This document shows, one piece after another, positions 49,299-52,621 of a stretch of DNA of 52,621 bases (within the stretch, counting starts at the first letter, position 1; each line of letters begins with the position of its first letter). The notes beneath the pieces are model-generated. The model worked only from the letters and a program-made list of their open reading frames with translations, had not been told where the DNA came from and made no database searches. Made by a program: the position numbers and the translations under genes. Origin of the DNA: a virus; IMG/VR virus record IMGVR_UViG_3300025769_000167, positions 1 through 52,621 of that record. One strand, 5' to 3'.

Positions 49299-50417
49299 TT
49301 AAGCTACTGCTTGAATTTTACAATGGTATGAAGGAGGTCCGAACTCGAATCCCATCTCCATATAAATTGCTTTACCAATTCTAGCGTTTGCATCTTGGTC
49401 AATGTCACGTACGAACACAGTTCCATATCCTGGGATATTTGTGAATACTGGTTGTATGTAAGCTAAGTCTAAGATGAAAGCAGTGCCTGTTGGCATGATA
49501 TCTGGGTCAATAACCATCAATCCGATTGAACCGAATGGTGTAATGACTGTATCAATATCTATACCAGCAACATTTCTATCTCTAGGAATGATTGCTCCTG
49601 CTATATCAACTGTACCTTTAACAAGCTCGTTGTTAAGGTCTAGTAATTGCTTTGGACTAACGCATAGTACAGGTTGCGACATTGGGGCATGGTTGTCATA
49701 CATTCTCTTTAACGCACCTGATATAGTTGCGAAAGAGATGACTTGTGCTGAACCAGTTCCGTCACCTGAAGCGTCATTGTAGAAACAGTTACCGCCTAAT
49801 GGGTTAACTGCTGCAGAGTTGTTGGCGTTCTTGCCAATGGTAATCCAATGGTCAAGACCATACATTTCTCTAGTTCCTGACCCAGGTGTTACGTTAGCAC
49901 CATCTGAGAAAGAACCATTGAATGCAAACCACTCAACTTCTCTTGCTACTTTTTCCATTGCTTTTTCCATCTGAAAAGCAAATTCGTCTGCCACTGGGCT
50001 ACCACCGAACATAGCCAATTTGTCACCAGCTGTCACTGTTCCGTCTCCGTCTGAAGAGTTCGCAATGTCTGCTGATAAATCAAATGGGTTTTGATTTTGG
50101 GTAGATGCCAAAGCGGTATAGGTCATTTGTACACCTTTATGGAAAATTTGAGTTACATATGTGTATGCAGCTCTGTCTCTTCCAAGGTATTCTGTAGGTG
50201 CTGCACCTTCTTGTCCTTTAGTTGGTTCAGATGAAACGGTAGCATTATCTTCTACTTGGACTTGCCAAAATGTAGAGTTTAATGTCTTACCACCGTTTAA
50301 TCCACCAGCTGCGGATAATAAAGGTGTTCTTTGACCACCGACTTTGAACAATTCACCAGCGAAGTTATTAATATTTTGTGCATAAATCGTACTGTTTGTT
50401 AACGATATTGCTGCCAT
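49299..50417 (-). CDS. Major capsid protein, module B (372 aa)
   Basis: Counterpart of 6463-7587, an SU10-like / DUF5309 HK97-fold capsid subunit. Core identical over long stretches (VQVEDNATVSSEPTK, GGSPVADEFAFQMEKAMEKV, GFEFGPPSYHCKIQ). The N-terminus is two residues shorter and the 117-130 loop (SADIANSSDGDGTVTAGD) is rebuilt. Two intact, near-full-length capsid genes in one window are explained most simply by two genome units. Confidence 0.9.
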   Translation of the reverse strand: MAAISLTNSTIYAQNINNFAGELFKVGGQRTPLLSAAGGLNGGKTLNSTFWQVQVEDNATVSSEPTKGQEGAAPTEYLGRDRAAYTYVTQIFHKGVQMTYTALASTQNQNPFDLSADIANSSDGDGTVTAGDKLAMFGGSPVADEFAFQMEKAMEKVAREVEWFAFNGSFSDGANVTPGSGTREMYGLDHWITIGKNANNSAAVNPLGGNCFYNDASGDGTGSAQVISFATISGALKRMYDNHAPMSQPVLCVSPKQLLDLNNELVKGTVDIAGAIIPRDRNVAGIDIDTVITPFGSIGLMVIDPDIMPTGTAFILDLAYIQPVFTNIPGYGTVFVRDIDQDANARIGKAIYMEMGFEFGPPSYHCKIQAVA

Positions 50418-50436
50418 TTTTATCTTCTCCTATAAA

Positions 50437-50916
50437 TTATTTTTTATCTTGTTGTTTAAGAGTCTCCATCATACGCAATTTTGCATTGATAGAATCTCCT
50501 GGTTTTGTATTTGGATTTCTAACAAAATTTACAAATTCTTGACCTACGTCTGTAGGCTCAGCATTTACACCAAGTTTATTTAGCTGCTCTACACGCGATT
50601 GAGCTTCTACTACATTACCTGCTTGTTGAGGTACTGCTGCTGGTTCAGCATTAATAGCATCACCAAACTCATTTTGTACAAAGTCTTTGATAGATGTTAC
50701 ATCCATCTCGCCCTCATATAATTTAGTTACAGCTTTACCAATACCTTTTTCAGGTTCTAGTCCTAATGACTCTAAAGCGCTACCCATAGCCTGAGCCTTG
50801 AATGCTTTGTTCTCAGCTTTGAGTTTTTTAAACTCATCCCTAAGTTGCTTTATATTATCATTAGAATCTTCAGCTTGTTCTGTAGCTGCTTGGTCTAAAT
50901 TGTTTATATCTTCCAT
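50437..50916 (-). CDS. Capsid scaffold / assembly protein, module B (159 aa)
   Basis: Counterpart of 7613-8080. The coil IKQLRDEFKKLKAENKAFKA, the GIGKAVTKLYEG segment and the capsid-proximal SINAKLRMMETLK end are kept, while the region near 80-105 differs (Ala/Pro-rich here). The start at 50916, with GATGGAG before it, matches module A; the frame is open up to 50961 but the extra part is leader. Confidence 0.8.
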   Translation of the reverse strand: MEDINNLDQAATEQAEDSNDNIKQLRDEFKKLKAENKAFKAQAMGSALESLGLEPEKGIGKAVTKLYEGEMDVTSIKDFVQNEFGDAINAEPAAVPQQAGNVVEAQSRVEQLNKLGVNAEPTDVGQEFVNFVRNPNTKPGDSINAKLRMMETLKQQDKK

Positions 50917-51006
50917 TTTTATCTCCATCTTTTCTCTAGCATATAAATAATCCCATAACATAATCGCTAGGTAATTAAAGGGATTTCACAAGGTTTTAAA
51001 AATACA

Positions 51007-51029
51007 GACAACACACCTTGGTAGTGCTA
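51007..51029 (-). promoter_or_regulatory. Capsid-operon leader hairpin, module B
   Basis: ATAGCAC / GTGTTGT stem around the loop TACCAAGGT on the minus strand, including two G-U pairs; counterpart of 8175-8197. A second hairpin, GTGCC/GGCAC, lies upstream near 51055-51075 in this copy only. Confidence 0.6.
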
Positions 51030-51081
51030 TCGAAATGCAGCCCTATTTTTTAAGTGCCGATTCCTGCCAGGCACTACAATT

Positions 51082-51108
51082 AGTATAGCAGATTTATGCC
51101 TCTGTCAA
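51082..51108 (-). promoter_or_regulatory. Scaffold-capsid promoter, module B
   Basis: Minus-strand TTGACA (51108-51103) inside the final Leu-Thr codons of the 358-aa gene, with TATACT at 15 nt or TACTAA at 17 nt spacing. Same placement as in module A. Confidence 0.55.
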
Positions 51109-52170
51109 GCCACTTACTGCACCTTGTTGAGTTTTCTTAGCACCTAGCTGTACAGCACTTTCAGACTCTGCTTGTGCTGCTAATGTAGATACTTGTTCTG
51201 CAAACTGTGTATCAGGTGCTGCACCCATCTCTGCAAACTCTAATGCTGTGTATTCTGTTTTCTCTCTACCGAATCTTCTAGCTAATCTTGAAGCAGTCAT
51301 AGCTCTAGCAGTAGCTGTTTCAAACTCACTAGCTGCTCTTTGTGAAGTAATACCTCCACTAACAAGTCTTTGTACTGCGTCATAATCTATTTCTTCTCCA
51401 CTAACTCTTTCAAACGTTGCACTTATTTGTGAGACGTTTAATCTTTTAGTAAGTATTTGTGCATTAACTTCAGGGTCTATAGCCAAAGCAACTAAAGCTG
51501 ATTCACTCATATCTACAGTCTCTCCTAATTCATCAGAGTAATACTGTGAGTATTGTCCAAGAACTTGTGCTTTCTGTTCTTCAGGTAATGAAGTTATAGT
51601 ATCTGATACTGCTTTAACTCTATTTCTTAACTCATCAGGATTAACATTGTTAGCTAATAATTTAGGAAATATTACATCTAAGTTTTCTTTTGCATATCCA
51701 CCTAAGTTATATTCTTGTAAGTGAATAGCAACAGCTTCTTTATTCTGTAAGTACTGTGCCTCTGTCATTCTAAGACTTCCATCATTTCTTTTTATACCCT
51801 CAAACATTTCGCTGTATTCAACTGTTGAACGCATATTTGCTAGGGCAAACTCTGCTTTACCTGTATCAATAAAACCTTGTGTATAAGAATCTATTAGTTT
51901 CTCTCCACGTACTGGGTCTAACTTTGTGATGTATGGCAATAATACTTTGGCTTGTTCTCTGCTATAAGGAGATAAATCTTCTTCTTTAATTGGTGTAGAA
52001 TCTGTAGTCTCTCCTCCACCTGTAAAGTTTGAGCCACCTGCTGTAGTAGATAAAGCAACAGCTTCTGACTTATCTGTTGTATAGCCATTAGCTAACATGT
52101 CATCTAACTTAAGACCTGTACCTTCTAACTCTATACCTGTTAAATCATCTTTTCTATATACTGTTACCAC
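51094..52170 (-). CDS. Internal virion / head protein candidate, module B (358 aa)
   Basis: Diverged counterpart of 8260-9372: shared FALANMR, LVALAIDPEV, AVQRLVSGGITSQRA and the GLTEA end. GTG start in TAGTG with the preceding stop. Much lower similarity than in the capsid genes shows that this protein evolves faster or was exchanged. Confidence 0.55.
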   Translation of the reverse strand: MVTVYRKDDLTGIELEGTGLKLDDMLANGYTTDKSEAVALSTTAGGSNFTGGGETTDSTPIKEEDLSPYSREQAKVLLPYITKLDPVRGEKLIDSYTQGFIDTGKAEFALANMRSTVEYSEMFEGIKRNDGSLRMTEAQYLQNKEAVAIHLQEYNLGGYAKENLDVIFPKLLANNVNPDELRNRVKAVSDTITSLPEEQKAQVLGQYSQYYSDELGETVDMSESALVALAIDPEVNAQILTKRLNVSQISATFERVSGEEIDYDAVQRLVSGGITSQRAASEFETATARAMTASRLARRFGREKTEYTALEFAEMGAAPDTQFAEQVSTLAAQAESESAVQLGAKKTQQGAVSGLTEA

Positions 52171-52621
52171 TATATGCTCCTAACTACTGGTCCACCTAGG
52201 GACTTGTTCATTTCACTTGCTAAGTTATAAGAGAAGAACTTGTTGTTACTGTTGTATGCTTTCTGTCTAAAGTTTTTACCAGCATCTTGGAAACCATTAT
52301 TAAGTTCTTCTAAGAACTCTGTGCTAGTTTCATCAGGATTATCTCCGTATATAGATGCGTATAGTTTAAGGTATGGACCAACTATCTTTCCATAGTTAAG
52401 ACCTTTACCTGCATACTTTTCAAAGTAAGGGTTGTTATCAAATATAGTTTGTAGATACTCTTTGACACTCTCTTCACCTTCAGTTGCATACAGAGTAGCT
52501 ATAGTTCTCTTTTCACTTTCAGCTAATCCATTGTATACACCTGCACCGAGAATCTCTGTTCCCTTTGCCTGTGCTTTATTGTTAAAGATATAGTCTGATA
52601 AATCTAATCCTGAACTATCAA
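52170..52621 (-). CDS. C-terminal part of the 472-aa protein homologue, module B (partial)
   Basis: Only the last about 149 codons are present; the gene runs off the right edge. It contains FDNNPYFEKYAGKGLNYG, GDNPDETSTEF and ends SLGGPVVRSI, matching FDSDPMYERYANKGLNYG, GDKPDETSSIF and SMGGVVIR in the module A gene at 9372-10790. TAGTG overlap with the next gene is kept. Confidence 0.7.
   Translation of the reverse strand, partial: DSSGLDLSDYIFNNKAQAKGTEILGAGVYNGLAESEKRTIATLYATEGEESVKEYLQTIFDNNPYFEKYAGKGLNYGKIVGPYLKLYASIYGDNPDETSTEFLEELNNGFQDAGKNFRQKAYNSNNKFFSYNLASEMNKSLGGPVVRSI

Noticed and set aside
1-52621. Tandem prophages or CRISPR array
   Set aside because: No integrase, repressor, attachment repeats, host genes or regularly spaced repeats were seen.

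Overview
The window is double-stranded DNA phage sequence, AT-rich by eye and almost fully coding. Nearly every late gene is joined to the next by TAATG, ATGA or TAGTG overlaps. Host-like genes, tRNAs, an integrase and a repressor are all absent. The gene set is podovirus-like: terminase with portal, giant internal virion proteins, an HK97-fold capsid protein, a 330-aa adaptor candidate, a 640-aa propeller-like tail protein, and no tape measure or sheath. An r1t-type holin candidate, an annealing-type protein of a kind frequent in actinophages, GTG/TTG starts, one leaderless-looking promoter and Thr/Pro-rich surface linkers point to a low-GC marine actinobacterial host (Actinomarina-like). That host is an inference. 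Several tail genes resemble families common in marine cyanophages and pelagiphages.

Layout: (1) 1-30241, minus strand, late module A. In transcription order from right to left it holds a PD-(D/E)XK nuclease, four tiny genes, terminase, portal, two small genes, a 2315-aa giant protein, a 567-aa protein, a virion lysozyme, a 1515-aa polyvalent protein, the 472- and 370-aa proteins, scaffold, capsid, small structural proteins, adaptor, tail protein, fibre and three tandem fibre-tip proteins. (2) 30242-31225, a divergent intergenic control region. (3) 31226-39507, plus strand, early module: small zinc-ribbon proteins, a MoxR-type AAA ATPase with a VWA partner, a small helix-turn-helix protein, a metallophosphoesterase and an annealing-type protein. 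A strongly folded 210-nt untranslated stretch lies at 32598-32808. (4) 39566-42756, minus strand, lysis region: holin candidates, a DUF5675-type lysin and a secreted acidic protein. (5) 42776-52621, minus strand, module B. This is a second, diverged copy of the fibre, tail, adaptor, capsid, scaffold and 370-aa genes, ending inside the homologue of the 472-aa gene.

Modules A and B lie in the same order and orientation with an almost constant offset of 42.80-42.84 kb. The simplest reading is that one genome unit is about 42.8 kb and the window spans about 1.2 units made of two related phages, either as a concatemer, tandem genomes or an assembly that passed from one strain to another. This makes A and B a built-in comparison. 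It shows compensatory base changes in two minus-strand RNA hairpins around the capsid gene, patches of near-identity that imply recombination, and a complete swap of the fibre-tip cassette.

The strongest candidates for undescribed biology are the untranslated structured element at 32598-32808, the capsid-operon leader hairpin, the giant proteins (an interrupted YpsA/SLOG-like domain in one, GNAT-like plus two ADP-ribosyltransferase-like regions in the other), the MoxR-VWA pair in a genome without visible polymerase or helicase, and the 570-aa secreted acidic protein in the lysis region.
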